Source: Pseudomonas sputi
GTDB lineage: Bacteria > Pseudomonadota > Gammaproteobacteria > Pseudomonadales > Pseudomonadaceae
Assembly (NCBI RefSeq): GCF_021603585.1
Contig: NZ_BQHI01000012.1
Span: 1 to 64,000 of the forward strand
DNA: 64,000 bases
Reading direction: 5' to 3'
A program made the position numbers and the translations under genes. The stretch's first letter is position 1; every line of letters begins with the position of its first letter. The notes beneath the pieces are model-generated. The model was given only the letters and a program-made list of their open reading frames with translations, had not been told where the DNA came from and did not search any database. Shown one piece after another: positions 26,339 to 37,066 of this stretch.

Positions 26339-27088
26339 ATGTCAAAAGTCGCCCCTGTTTTGCGTCTGCTATGTGCAATCACTTTCGCCAGCGCCATGAC
26401 CCCGGCATTCGCCGCGTGGAAAGAGCATCCGGAAAACAGCTGGAAGTATTACCTCGCCAATTGTCAGCGCATGCAGGAAAAAATCGCCGACGTCCAAAGC
26501 GGGCGCGTGCCCGGCGCCTTTGAGGTGATGGGCGATCTGGAGAACAGCCAGGGGAGCATGAATGAGCACCGCCCAAACCTGCCTCCCCAATACCTCGCCT
26601 CCGGGGAGTTCGCTCAATGCGAAAACGTGGCGGCCGAGGCCGATGCGATGATCGCCCGTGGCAAAGCCGAGTTCGCCGACAGAATGAACCAGGCCGCCGA
26701 GCAAGGCCGGATCGCCCACCAGAACTCCCCCGAATACCAACGCGCCCGTTCACTCGGCTACAGCGATGTCGGCGAAATCTCGTTCCTCAAACTCCACGAA
26801 GACATGGACGGTGAAGCGCGCCTGAAAACCATGCTGATTACCGTCGATGAAGTCTGCGGCCAATACTTTCGCGCCACGCAATATGTGAAGCCGTATGTGA
26901 TCTACACCGTGCGGCCGTCGGATGGCGGGTGTGGTGAGGAAAAGCGCGTGGCGATCGTCGGCGGCAGGTCGGTGGAGAAGGGCGATTACATCGATGAGCG
27001 GGGCGAGTTTCAGTATGTGGGCTGGAAGAAAATTGTCGGTGCGGATGGGTTTGCGACGGATATTCGGGTGCTGAAGGCTCGGCGCTGA
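26339..27088 (+). CDS. Exported hypothetical protein
   Basis: 249 residues with a clear Sec signal peptide (LLCAITFASAMTPAFA, cleaved near residue 25). The mature protein is hydrophilic, with cysteines in NCQRM, AQCEN, EVCGQY and GGCGEE that could form two disulfides. The middle part is helical and Gln/Glu-rich. No enzyme motif is visible and I do not recognise the family. It is divergent from the membrane protein at 25844 and convergent with that at 27113, whose stop is 24 bases away, so it sits inside the trio. Confidence 0.65.
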   Translation: MSKVAPVLRLLCAITFASAMTPAFAAWKEHPENSWKYYLANCQRMQEKIADVQSGRVPGAFEVMGDLENSQGSMNEHRPNLPPQYLASGEFAQCENVAAEADAMIARGKAEFADRMNQAAEQGRIAHQNSPEYQRARSLGYSDVGEISFLKLHEDMDGEARLKTMLITVDEVCGQYFRATQYVKPYVIYTVRPSDGGCGEEKRVAIVGGRSVEKGDYIDERGEFQYVGWKKIVGADGFATDIRVLKARR

Positions 27089-27112
27089 CTGCAAAACAGC
27101 CACGCCGTCCAG

Positions 27113-27478
27113 TCACGAGTGGGGGAAAAAAATCACCGCCAGAAACATCAGGGTCGCCATGCCAGCGACCAGGCCACACACCGCGCCGAGCAACTGACGT
27201 GCAACCGGATGTTCGGGTTGGCGACGATTGGCAATCCACAGCCATACCCCCGCCAGAACGCCCGCGCTGGTGATGAACACCACCAGACTGCGATTCAGGT
27301 TGGGTGTCGCCATCGACGTACCAATGACGGCGTCGTAAATCAGCGTGAACACAATGCCGGTAACCACGCCACTTCCGGCGCCGGCAAGGTTGGCCAGCAA
27401 CAGGTTCCACTCACCCCGTTGCCTCACCACCCATAGCCAGGTCCCAGCCATTACCAGCAAGCACAACACAGCATCCAT
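27113..27478 (-). CDS. Small four-helix membrane protein, paralogue 3
   Basis: 121 residues with about four membrane segments. The signature GTWLWVVRQRGEWNLLLANLAGAGSG and the later GVWLWIANRRQPEHPVARQLLGAVCGL correspond position by position to the gene at 25844. Basic residues between helices suggest cytoplasmic loops. Function unknown. A copy of the shared 36-bp element lies 56 bases upstream. Confidence 0.65.
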   Translation of the reverse strand: MDAVLCLLVMAGTWLWVVRQRGEWNLLLANLAGAGSGVVTGIVFTLIYDAVIGTSMATPNLNRSLVVFITSAGVLAGVWLWIANRRQPEHPVARQLLGAVCGLVAGMATLMFLAVIFFPHS

Positions 27479-27534
27479 TTTGGTTTATTCCCGAGTGCGC
27501 GATAACAGAGGCGGTTGACAGGCCTCTGGCGAGT

Positions 27535-27570
27535 GGGCGGCAAGATATCAAAATAGAAGCTTTGCGCCAC
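27535..27570 (-). promoter_or_regulatory. Shared 36-bp upstream element, copy 3
   Basis: Reverse strand starts GTGGCGC and ends ATTTTGATATCTTGCCGCCC, matching copies 1 and 2 at nearly all positions outside a variable middle. It is upstream of the third paralogue and just beyond the stop codon of the gene at 27589. Confidence 0.6.
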
Positions 27571-27588
27571 TTTCTTCATCTGCGTAGC

Positions 27589-27918
27589 TTAAAGAATGTC
27601 CTTCAAATAACCCTTGAGCGCGAGGAGCGGCTGATCCAGTTGCTCCAACGATTGCGCCTGGCGGAAGTCGGTCGACAACTTGTGCAGTTCCCGCCCCAAC
27701 GGTTTCTCGACGCCACCCAAGGCATCCATCGCCAGCGCCAGGCACTCGTTCATCTTGAACTGGATCGTCTCGACATCACCCCGGCGCACCAGCAATTCGA
27801 ACACGTCTTTCTGATAGTCGCCCATGACCATGTCATCGCGCAGAATCGGGCTCAGGCCTTCTTCCTCGTAGGCGAGTTTGAGAGAGAACAGGGCGACGGT
27901 TTCCAGTGACGTTTCCAT
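27589..27918 (-). CDS. Conserved hypothetical protein, 109 aa
   Basis: Small soluble acidic protein (METSLETVALFSLKLAYEEE...). The ATG at 27918 with AGG upstream is preferred; the longer in-frame reading runs into the tRNA. It appears mainly helical, without cysteines, signal or membrane segments. I do not recognise a function. It lies downstream of tRNA-Leu and its terminator, in the same direction. Confidence 0.6.
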   Translation of the reverse strand: METSLETVALFSLKLAYEEEGLSPILRDDMVMGDYQKDVFELLVRRGDVETIQFKMNECLALAMDALGGVEKPLGRELHKLSTDFRQAQSLEQLDQPLLALKGYLKDIL

Positions 27919-27973
27919 GCGGTGAACCTGTGTGGGATCTCGCCGTAGGGCCCGCGGCACTTTCCGGCAGACG

Positions 27974-28005
27974 AAAAAAAAGGCCTTGCTAAGCAAGACC
28001 TTTTC
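27974..28005 (-). terminator. Terminator after tRNA-Leu
   Basis: On the reverse strand, stem AAAAGGTCTTGC / GCAAGGCCTTTT with a TTA loop, followed by a T run, immediately beyond the tRNA 3' end. Confidence 0.85.
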
Positions 28006-28011
28006 TAATTT

Positions 28012-28096
28012 TGGTGCCCCGAGGGAGACTCGAACTCCCACTCCTTTCGAAAACGGATTTTGAATCCGCCGCGTCTACCAATTCCGCCATCAGGGC
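28012..28096 (-). tRNA. tRNA-Leu (anticodon CAA)
   Basis: The reverse strand gives an 85-base class II tRNA: GCCCTGA acceptor start, the D-arm TGGCGGAATTGGTAGACGCG, anticodon loop TTCAAAA with anticodon CAA, a long variable arm, the T loop GTTCGAGTC, and an encoded CCA end. It reads UUG leucine codons. Its own terminator follows. Confidence 0.95.
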
Positions 28097-28148
28097 TCAA
28101 TGGCGGCGAAGTATAGAGAGGTGCCTACCGTTGGTCAATCACGTTTCA

Positions 28149-28177
28149 TGGTCAATTTTCGATATTTCCGCTAGACT
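28149..28177 (+). promoter_or_regulatory. Possible queA promoter
   Basis: TGGTCA (28149-28154) and TAGACT (28172-28177) with a 17-base spacer resemble a sigma70 promoter with four matches in each box. Position fits a short queA leader. Confidence 0.4.
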
Positions 28178-28204
28178 TTCCGGCCCTGCTAGACGAACCC
28201 CATC

Positions 28205-30384
<2,180 letters not shown>

Positions 30385-30427
30385 GTTTTCTGACCCCAAG
30401 ATTCAACATTTGCAACTGGAGTGCTAA

Positions 30428-30763
30428 ATGAGCTTTTTTATCTCTAACGCCATGGCTGACGCGGCTGCACCGGCTGCAGCACCTATGGGCGGCGGCTTCG
30501 AGTGGATTTTCCTGGTCGGCTTCCTGGTCATCTTCTATCTGATGATCTGGCGTCCACAGGCCAAGCGTGCCAAAGAGCAGAAGAACCTGCTGAGCAGCCT
30601 GCAGAAGGGCGACGAAGTGGTCACCACCGGCGGCATCGCCGGCAAGATCACCAAAGTGGCCGATGACTTCGTGGTTCTGGAAGTTTCCGACACCGTGGAA
30701 ATGAAATTCCAGAAGGGCGCCATCGCCGCCACGCTGCCAAAAGGCACGCTGAAAGCGATCTAA
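30428..30763 (+). CDS. yajC: Sec translocon accessory subunit YajC
   Basis: 111 residues with one membrane helix (about 20-38, WIFLVGFLVIFYLMIW), followed by the conserved cytoplasmic part RPQAKRAKEQKNLLSSLQKGDEVVTTGGI. YajC associates with SecDF and YidC. TGGAG precedes the ATG. It stands between tgt and secD in the conserved order. Confidence 0.95.
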   Translation: MSFFISNAMADAAAPAAAPMGGGFEWIFLVGFLVIFYLMIWRPQAKRAKEQKNLLSSLQKGDEVVTTGGIAGKITKVADDFVVLEVSDTVEMKFQKGAIAATLPKGTLKAI

Positions 30764-30785
30764 GGTTCCAACTTCTACTCAATCG

Positions 30786-30811
30786 ACGGGGCGCGCAAGG
30801 CGCCCCGCGTT
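30786..30811 (+). other. GC-rich hairpin between yajC and secD
   Basis: Arms CGGGGCGC / GCGCCCCG around a GCAAG-type loop, without a T run. It may slow or partly attenuate read-through into secD, or protect an upstream mRNA end; neither is shown. Confidence 0.5.
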
Positions 30812-30827
30812 CATAACGGGCGGCGTG

Positions 30828-32699
30828 ATGCTGAACAAATATCCTCTGTGGAAATACATTCTGATCCTGGCGGTGCTGGCGATCGGTCTGATTTATTCCG
30901 CTCCGAATCTATACCCCGATGACCCGGCCATTCAGATCAGTGGCGCCAGCACGGCCCTGCAGGTCAATCAGGCCGATCTGGATCGCGTAAGCACCGCGCT
31001 CAAGGAATCCGGGATCAACGTCAAGGCCTCGAGCCTGGCTGCGAACGGCAAGGGCGGTCTGATCCGTTTGACCAAGGCTGAAGACCAGCTGCCGGCCAAG
31101 GATGTTGTCCGCAAGGCATTGGGTGATGACTACGTCGTCGCGCTGAACCTGGCACAAACCACCCCGCAATGGTTGCGCAACCTGGCTGCGCACCCGATGA
31201 AGCTGGGTCTCGACTTGTCCGGTGGTGTGCACTTCCTGCTGGAAGTGGATATGGACAAAGCCCTCGACGCCCGCCTGAAAGTCTACGAAGGCGACGTCAA
31301 GAGCCTGTTGCGCAAAGAGAAACTGCGCTATCGCAGCCTGCCGCAACTCAATGGTGCCATTCAACTGGGCTTCAGCGATGCTGACTCCCGTGAACAGGCC
31401 CGTGCGCTGATCCGCAAGAATTTCAACGATTTCGACATTGTTCCGGCCGACCTCAACGGTCAACCGGTGCTGCGTCTGGCGATGACCCCGGCCAAGCTGG
31501 CGGAAATCCGTGAATACTCCATCAAGCAGAACCTGACCACGGTACGTAACCGCGTCAACGAGCTGGGTGTTGCCGAACCGATCGTCCAGCGTCAGGGTGC
31601 CAACCGTATCGTGGTTGAGCTGCCGGGCGTGCAGGACACTGCCGAAGCCAAGCGTATCCTCGGCAAGACGGCTAACCTGGAGTTCCGTCTGGCCGCCGAG
31701 CCGGGTGCTTCGAAAGCCACTTCCGAAACTTTCGAGTTCCGTGAAGGCAACCGTCCTCCGGCGCAGATCGAGCGTGGCTTGATCATCACCGGTGACCAGG
31801 TGACTGACGCCAAGGCCGGTTTTGATTCGCAGCACGGTACACCTGAAGTGAACATCCGACTGGATGGTCACGGTGGCGATCTGATGAACCGCGCGACCCG
31901 CAGTAACGTCGGTCGCAGCATGGCGGTGATCTTCATCGAACAGCGCCCGGTCACTACTTACGTCAAGCAAGTGGTCGACGGCGTCGAGAAAGACGTTCCG
32001 GTGCAGACGTTCAAGGAAGAGAAGAAAATCATCAGCCTGGCGACCATTCAGTCGCCGCTGGGTGCGCAGTTCCGTATCACCGGCCTGAACGGCCAGGGCG
32101 AGTCGTCCGAACTGGCGCTGCTGCTGCGTGCCGGTGGTCTGGCTGCGCCGATGTACTTCGCTGAAGAACGCACCATCGGCCCGAGCCTGGGTGCGGACAA
32201 CATCACCAAGGGTATCGATGCATCGCTGTGGGGCATGCTGTTCGTCTCGCTGTTCATCATCGCCATCTACCGTTTCTTCGGCCTGATCGCCACCGTGGCT
32301 CTGGCAGTGAACATGGTGCTGCTGCTGGCGCTGATGTCGCTGCTGGGTGCCACGCTGACGCTGCCGGGTATCGCCGGTATTGTGTTGACCATGGGTATGG
32401 CGGTCGACGCCAACGTACTGATTTTCTCGCGGATTCGTGAAGAGATCGCCGCCGGCATGACCGTGCAACGTGCAATCAACGAAGGCTTCGGCCGGGCATT
32501 CACCGCGATTCTCGACGCCAACCTGACCACCTTGCTGGTCGGCGGCATCCTCTTCGCCATGGGCACCGGCCCGGTGAAGGGCTTTGCAGTGACCATGTCC
32601 CTCGGGATCTTTACCTCGATGTTCACGGCCATTATGGTGACCCGCGCAATGGTCAACCTGATCTTTGGCGGACGTGACTTCAAGAAGTTGTGGATTTAA
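30828..32699 (+). CDS. secD: Protein translocase subunit SecD
   Basis: 623 residues with six membrane helices and a large periplasmic domain. SecD with SecF uses the proton gradient to help complete export. The N-terminus MLNKYPLWKYILILAVL is the usual start; a GTG one codon earlier is the alternative. The GLDLSGGVHFLLEVD block and the SecD/F motif VLTMGMAVDANVLIFSRIREE are clear. secF begins 9 bases later. Confidence 0.97.
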   Translation: MLNKYPLWKYILILAVLAIGLIYSAPNLYPDDPAIQISGASTALQVNQADLDRVSTALKESGINVKASSLAANGKGGLIRLTKAEDQLPAKDVVRKALGDDYVVALNLAQTTPQWLRNLAAHPMKLGLDLSGGVHFLLEVDMDKALDARLKVYEGDVKSLLRKEKLRYRSLPQLNGAIQLGFSDADSREQARALIRKNFNDFDIVPADLNGQPVLRLAMTPAKLAEIREYSIKQNLTTVRNRVNELGVAEPIVQRQGANRIVVELPGVQDTAEAKRILGKTANLEFRLAAEPGASKATSETFEFREGNRPPAQIERGLIITGDQVTDAKAGFDSQHGTPEVNIRLDGHGGDLMNRATRSNVGRSMAVIFIEQRPVTTYVKQVVDGVEKDVPVQTFKEEKKIISLATIQSPLGAQFRITGLNGQGESSELALLLRAGGLAAPMYFAEERTIGPSLGADNITKGIDASLWGMLFVSLFIIAIYRFFGLIATVALAVNMVLLLALMSLLGATLTLPGIAGIVLTMGMAVDANVLIFSRIREEIAAGMTVQRAINEGFGRAFTAILDANLTTLLVGGILFAMGTGPVKGFAVTMSLGIFTSMFTAIMVTRAMVNLIFGGRDFKKLWI

Positions 32700-32708
32700 G
32701 GGGCTGCC

Positions 32709-33623
32709 ATGTTACGTACAATCAACTTCATGGGCGTTCGCAACTTTGCGTTCGGCGTCACCGTATTCCTGACCTTGCTGGCAATCTTCAGCGTGTTCCA
32801 CAAGGGCATGAACTGGGGTCTGGACTTTACCGGCGGTACGCTCATCGAGCTGACCTACGAGCGTCCGGCCGATGTCACCAAGGTACGTGAACAACTGGTT
32901 TCTTCCGGTTATCACGAAGCCGTCGTTCAGAGCTTCGGCGCGACCACCGATCTGCTGGTGCGTATGCCGGGTGAAGACCCGCAATTGGGCCATCAGGTTG
33001 CAGAAGCGCTGCAAAAGGTCGGCGGCGATAACCCCGCTACCGTCAAGCGTGTCGAGTTCGTCGGTCCGCAGGTCGGTGAGGAGCTGCGTGACCAGGGCGG
33101 CCTCGGCATGTTGCTGGCGCTCGGCGGCATTCTGATCTACCTGGCTTTCCGTTTTCAGTGGAAGTTTGCGGTCGGTGCCATCGTGTCGCTGATCCACGAC
33201 GTGATCGTGACCATCGGTATCCTGTCGTTTTTCCAGGTCACTTTCGACCTGACGGTGTTGGCAGCGGTGCTGGCGATCATCGGTTACTCGCTCAACGACA
33301 CGATCGTCGTATTTGACCGGGTGCGTGAGAACTTCCGTGTCCTGCGCAAGGCTTCGCTGATCGAGAACATCAACATCTCGACGACTCAGACTTTGCTGCG
33401 GACCATGGCGACGTCGGTCTCCACCCTGCTGGCGATCGCGGCGCTGCTGTTCTTCGGTGGCGATAACCTGTTCGGCTTCTCCATCGCCCTGTTTATCGGT
33501 GTTCTGGCGGGTACCTACTCGTCGATCTACATCGCGAACGTGGTGCTGATCTGGCTGAACCTGACTACTGAAGATCTGATTCCGCCGGCCAACACCGAGA
33601 AGGAAGTCGACGACCGTCCATAA
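32709..33623 (+). CDS. secF: Protein translocase subunit SecF
   Basis: 304 residues with six membrane helices. Signatures include GLDFTGGTLIELTYE and VLAIIGYSLNDTIVVFDRVREN. It forms a complex with SecD. The charged C-terminal tail is short. A strong terminator closes the tgt/yajC/secDF unit. Confidence 0.97.
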   Translation: MLRTINFMGVRNFAFGVTVFLTLLAIFSVFHKGMNWGLDFTGGTLIELTYERPADVTKVREQLVSSGYHEAVVQSFGATTDLLVRMPGEDPQLGHQVAEALQKVGGDNPATVKRVEFVGPQVGEELRDQGGLGMLLALGGILIYLAFRFQWKFAVGAIVSLIHDVIVTIGILSFFQVTFDLTVLAAVLAIIGYSLNDTIVVFDRVRENFRVLRKASLIENINISTTQTLLRTMATSVSTLLAIAALLFFGGDNLFGFSIALFIGVLAGTYSSIYIANVVLIWLNLTTEDLIPPANTEKEVDDRP

Positions 33624-33649
33624 CGGCGCTTTTCCAGCGGTCAGACAAA

Positions 33650-33682
33650 AAAGACGCGAGTTGAACTCGCGTCTTTTTTTTT
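33650..33682 (+). terminator. Terminator after secF
   Basis: Stem AAAGACGCGAGTT / AACTCGCGTCTTT followed by TTTTTT; strong and nearly loopless. Confidence 0.9.
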
Positions 33683-33739
33683 GCTCCAAGGCTGGGAGAA
33701 GCGCGGGCGCGTCCCGCATGTGACGGTCAGGAGGTTCAT

Positions 33740-34288
33740 GTGAACAAGTCAATGCTGGTTGGTGCGGTATTGGGTGCTGTCGGTGTGACTGCCGGGGGTG
33801 CTGTTGCCACCTACAGCCTGGTAAAAAGCGGCCCTGAGTATGCGCAGGTACTAGCCGTCGAGCCGGTCAAGACACAGATCAAGACTCCACGTGAAGTATG
33901 CAAGGATGTGACGGTGACCCGGCAGGCGCCGGTGAAAGATCAACACCAGATCGCCGGTACGGTGGTCGGTGCATTGGCGGGTGGTTTGCTGGGTAACCAG
34001 ATCGGCGGCGGCACCGGCAAGAAGATTGCCACGGTGGCCGGTGCGGTCGGTGGTGGTTACGCCGGTAACAAGGTTCAGGAGGGTATGCAGGAGCGTGATA
34101 CCTACACCACGACTCAGACTCGCTGTAACACGGTGAATGACATCAGCGACAAGGTCGTGGGCTATGACGTCCGGTATTCACTGGATGGCAAGGAGGGCAA
34201 GGTGCGGATGGATCGTGATCCAGGCAATCAGATCCCGGTCGACAAGGAAGGCAAGCTGATCCTGTCGCAGAACGAGCCGGGTCAGTGA
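33740..34288 (+). CDS. Glycine-zipper 2TM domain envelope protein
   Basis: 182 residues. The start is a GTG at 33740 with a perfect AGGAGG five to six bases upstream; the overlapping ATG is followed directly by a stop. A hydrophobic N-terminus (about 5-25) is a signal or anchor. A glycine-zipper region (about 72-112: GTVVGALAGGLLGNQIGGG, then VAGAVGGGYAGNKV) of the Rick_17kDa/SlyB type suggests insertion in the outer or inner membrane. A C-terminal domain carries DVRYSLDGKEGKVRMDRDPG. Likely an envelope-maintenance protein; the precise role is unknown. Confidence 0.8.
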   Translation: MNKSMLVGAVLGAVGVTAGGAVATYSLVKSGPEYAQVLAVEPVKTQIKTPREVCKDVTVTRQAPVKDQHQIAGTVVGALAGGLLGNQIGGGTGKKIATVAGAVGGGYAGNKVQEGMQERDTYTTTQTRCNTVNDISDKVVGYDVRYSLDGKEGKVRMDRDPGNQIPVDKEGKLILSQNEPGQ

Positions 34289-34310
34289 ATAGTTGATGGC
34301 TATAAGAGAG

Positions 34311-34332
34311 GCACCCTTCGGGGTGCTTTTTC
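34311..34332 (+). terminator. Terminator after the glycine-zipper gene
   Basis: Stem GCACCC / GGGTGC with a TTCG tetraloop, followed by TTTTT. Confidence 0.85.
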
Positions 34333-34340
34333 ATGCCCAT

Positions 34341-34369
34341 AAAAAAACACCCCGAAGGGTGTTTTTTTT
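34341..34369. terminator. Terminator facing suhB, bidirectional
   Basis: A-run, stem ACACCC / GGGTGT around CGAA, and T-run of eight. It lies nine bases after the previous hairpin and shares its stem sequence in inverted form. On the reverse strand it follows the suhB stop. Confidence 0.85.
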
Positions 34370-34384
34370 GGTTTCGCGAAACGC

Positions 34385-35203
34385 TTAGCGCTTCAGCGAG
34401 GCTGGCAGGTGCGGCTGGATCGCCGTCAGGACTGCCTTGAAGCATTTGGTGTTGCCGGCAACGACGTGGCCTTTTTCAAGGAAGTCGTGGCCGCCGGTGA
34501 AGTCGCTCACCAGGCCGCCCGCTTCCTGAATCAGCAGGGCGCCAGCGGCCATGTCCCACTCGGACAGACCCGACTCCCAGAACGCGTCGAAACGGCCGGC
34601 GGCCACGTAAGCCAGGTCCAGGCTCGCCGAGCCGGCGCGGCGGATGCCGGCAGTCTGGCCCACCAGGGCGCGGAACATGCCCAGGTAGTTATCGAGGTTG
34701 TCCATCTGGTCATCGCGGAACGGGAAGCCGGTACCCAGCAGGGCGCCGTCCAGGCTGGTGCGACCGCTGACACGCAGGCGGCGACCGTTCAGTTGAGCGC
34801 CGCGACCACGGCTGGCGGTGAATTCTTCCTGGCGAACCGGATCCAGAACAACGGCGTGTTCCAGGCGGCCACGGTATTTGCAGGCAATGCTGACGGCGAA
34901 GTGAGGAATGCCGCGCAGGAAGTTGGTGGTGCCGTCCAGTGGATCGATGATCCACAGGTATTCTTCGCCTTCGATGCCGGTGCCGGCGTGCAGGCCGGTC
35001 TCTTCACCCATGATCGAGTGATTCGGATAAGCCTTGCGCAGGGCGTCGATGATTTTCTGTTCGGCGGCGCGATCGACCTCGGATACGTAATCCTTGGCGT
35101 CTTTTTCGTCGACCTTGATGGTATCCAGGCGCTCGATGGAGCGGAAGATCAGTTCACTGGCGCTGCGGGCGGCGCGCAGCGCGATATTCAGCATGGGCTG
35201 CAT
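34385..35203 (-). CDS. suhB: Inositol-1-monophosphatase SuhB
   Basis: 272 residues. The metal-binding motifs of the inositol monophosphatase family are present: GEETG (66-70), DPLDGTTNF (87-95) and EWDMAAGALLIQEAGG (about 217-232). In bacteria SuhB also joins the rRNA antitermination complex through NusA, and in P. aeruginosa it affects virulence regulation. It is divergent from trmJ, sharing a 145-base gap. Confidence 0.95.
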   Translation of the reverse strand: MQPMLNIALRAARSASELIFRSIERLDTIKVDEKDAKDYVSEVDRAAEQKIIDALRKAYPNHSIMGEETGLHAGTGIEGEEYLWIIDPLDGTTNFLRGIPHFAVSIACKYRGRLEHAVVLDPVRQEEFTASRGRGAQLNGRRLRVSGRTSLDGALLGTGFPFRDDQMDNLDNYLGMFRALVGQTAGIRRAGSASLDLAYVAAGRFDAFWESGLSEWDMAAGALLIQEAGGLVSDFTGGHDFLEKGHVVAGNTKCFKAVLTAIQPHLPASLKR

Positions 35204-35348
35204 GGATGTGTCACCTAAGGTTGTTAAAGAAAGCCGCGCATTCTATCAGAAACTTTCTTCAGGTGAAGGTCGCTGTTCGCTTTCATAGCTTAACGGTAGG
35301 CTGTTCTGTAAGATTTGCACCCCTTTGCCGAGTCCGAGAGCGCCCGCC

Positions 35349-36119
35349 GTGCTGCAAAATATTCGTGTCGTCCTGGTCAATACCAGCCATCCGGGAAACG
35401 TCGGCGGGACCGCGCGCGCCATGAAAAACATGGGCCTGTCGCGTCTGGTGCTGGTTGATCCACGCGTCTTTCCGCATCACGAAGCCGATGCCCGCGCTTC
35501 GGGTGCCGGTGACATCCTTGAAAACGCGCAAGTCGTCGCCACCTTGGAAGACGCCCTGGTCGGTTGCAACCTTGTGCTCGGCACCAGTGCCCGTGACCGG
35601 CGGATTCCCTGGCCATTGCTGGATCCGCGCGAATGCGGAACCAAAGTGGTCGAGGAGGCAGCGCAGGGCGCGGAAATCGCACTGGTGTTCGGTCGTGAAG
35701 ACTCCGGCCTGACCAATGACGAGTTGCAGCGATGTCACTATCACGTGCACATCCCCTCCGATCCTGAGTTCAGCTCGCTGAACCTTGGGGCGGCGGTGCA
35801 GGTGTTGAGTTATGAAGTGCGCATGGCCTGGCTGGCTGCGCAAGGCCAGCCGAGCAAGATCGAGAAAGAAGAAGTGGCCTCGGTGAAAAGCGCCGAACTG
35901 GCGACCATGGATGAACTGGAGCGGTTCTATGAACACCTGGAACAGACCCTGGTAGCCATCGAATTCCTCGATCCGGAAAAGCCGCGGCACTTGATGGCGC
36001 GCCTGCGCCGGTTGTACGGACGCAGCTCGGTCAGCCGGGCGGAAATGAATATTTTGCGTGGCATCCTCACGGAAACCCAGAAAGCGGCCCGTGGCGAGCT
36101 CCTTAAGCGGAAGGATTAA
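35349..36119 (+). CDS. trmJ: tRNA (cytidine/uridine-2'-O-)-methyltransferase TrmJ
   Basis: 256 residues from the GTG at 35349, which gives the family start [28 protein letters not shown]; a TTG eight codons upstream is the alternative. It is a SPOUT methyltransferase that methylates position 32 of tRNAs. The SAM-binding knot is seen in [16 protein letters not shown] and [22 protein letters not shown]. Its stop shares a base with the cysE start, a conserved arrangement upstream of isc. Confidence 0.93.
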   Translation: MLQNIRVVLVNTSHPGNVGGTARAMKNMGLSRLVLVDPRVFPHHEADARASGAGDILENAQVVATLEDALVGCNLVLGTSARDRRIPWPLLDPRECGTKVVEEAAQGAEIALVFGREDSGLTNDELQRCHYHVHIPSDPEFSSLNLGAAVQVLSYEVRMAWLAAQGQPSKIEKEEVASVKSAELATMDELERFYEHLEQTLVAIEFLDPEKPRHLMARLRRLYGRSSVSRAEMNILRGILTETQKAARGELLKRKD

Positions 36120-36898
36120 TGATGTTCGAGCGTTTGCGTGAAGATATCCAGAGCGTATTCCACCGAGACCCGGCGGCGCGTAACGCTTTTGAAGTCCTGA
36201 CCTGCTACCCCGGCATGCATGCAATCTGGATTCATCGACTGGCCGGCATGCTCTGGCGCAACGATCTGAAATGGCTGGCGCGGCTGGTGTCGAACTTCGG
36301 TCGCTGGCTGACCGGGATCGAGATCCATCCGGGCGCCAAGGTCGGTCGGCGCTTCTTCATCGACCACGGCATGGGCATCGTGATCGGCGAAACCGCTGAA
36401 ATCGGCGATGACGTGACGATCTATCAGGGCGTGACCCTTGGCGGCACCAGTTGGAACAAGGGCAAGCGTCACCCGACGCTGGGCGATGGCGTTGTGGTGG
36501 GGGCGGGTGCGAAAGTGCTCGGACCGTTCACTGTTGGCGCCGGCGCAAAGGTCGGTTCCAACGCCGTGGTCACCAAGGAAGTGCCTCCGGGCGCCACTGT
36601 GGTGGGGATTCCGGGGCGGATCATCGTCAAGTCCGATGACGAGGTCGACGCCAAGCGCAAGGCGATGGCTGAGAAGATCGGTTTCGATGCCTATGGCGTC
36701 AGTGAAGACATGCCCGACCCGGTGGCACGTGCCATCGGCCAGTTGCTCGACCATCTGCAGGCGGTGGACGGGCGGCTGGAAGGAATGTGTGGCGCACTGA
36801 AGGATCTGGGCAGCAATTACTGTGCGAAAGATCTGCCCGAGCTGCGTGAAGAAGACTTCGCCTGCGTCAAGGGCAAGGACGAATCCAAGCTTCACTGA
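36119..36898 (+). CDS. cysE: Serine O-acetyltransferase
   Basis: 259 residues. It makes O-acetylserine, the acceptor for cysteine synthesis. The C-terminal left-handed beta helix of hexapeptide repeats is clear, with [26 protein letters not shown] and [17 protein letters not shown]. Two adjacent ATG codons (36119 and 36122) are possible starts. Its place directly before iscR fits a supply of cysteine, the sulfur donor for IscS. Confidence 0.93.
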   Translation: MMFERLREDIQSVFHRDPAARNAFEVLTCYPGMHAIWIHRLAGMLWRNDLKWLARLVSNFGRWLTGIEIHPGAKVGRRFFIDHGMGIVIGETAEIGDDVTIYQGVTLGGTSWNKGKRHPTLGDGVVVGAGAKVLGPFTVGAGAKVGSNAVVTKEVPPGATVVGIPGRIIVKSDDEVDAKRKAMAEKIGFDAYGVSEDMPDPVARAIGQLLDHLQAVDGRLEGMCGALKDLGSNYCAKDLPELREEDFACVKGKDESKLH

Positions 36899-37001
36899 TG
36901 CACTTGCAGGGCTGCTGCCGACCGGTGTGCCATTAGGCCGCAGACCCTGCTATCATTCGCGCGCTCTTTTGCGGGTAAACCCGACTAAAGCACTAGGTCT
37001 T

Positions 37002-37034
37002 ATAGTTGACTTAAATGCTCGGGAATTGCATACT
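37002..37034 (+). promoter_or_regulatory. iscR promoter with overlapping type 1 IscR site
   Basis: TTGACT (37006-37011) and CATACT (37029-37034) are 17 bases apart. The stretch from 37002 to 37026 reads ATAGTTGACT...CTCGGGAAT, which closely follows the E. coli iscR type 1 IscR site. [2Fe-2S]-IscR is expected to repress here, so the isc operon would be derepressed when Fe-S clusters are scarce. Confidence 0.85.
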
Positions 37035-37066
37035 CCCGCCCATTCCGAACTCCGTGGTAATTGTCC

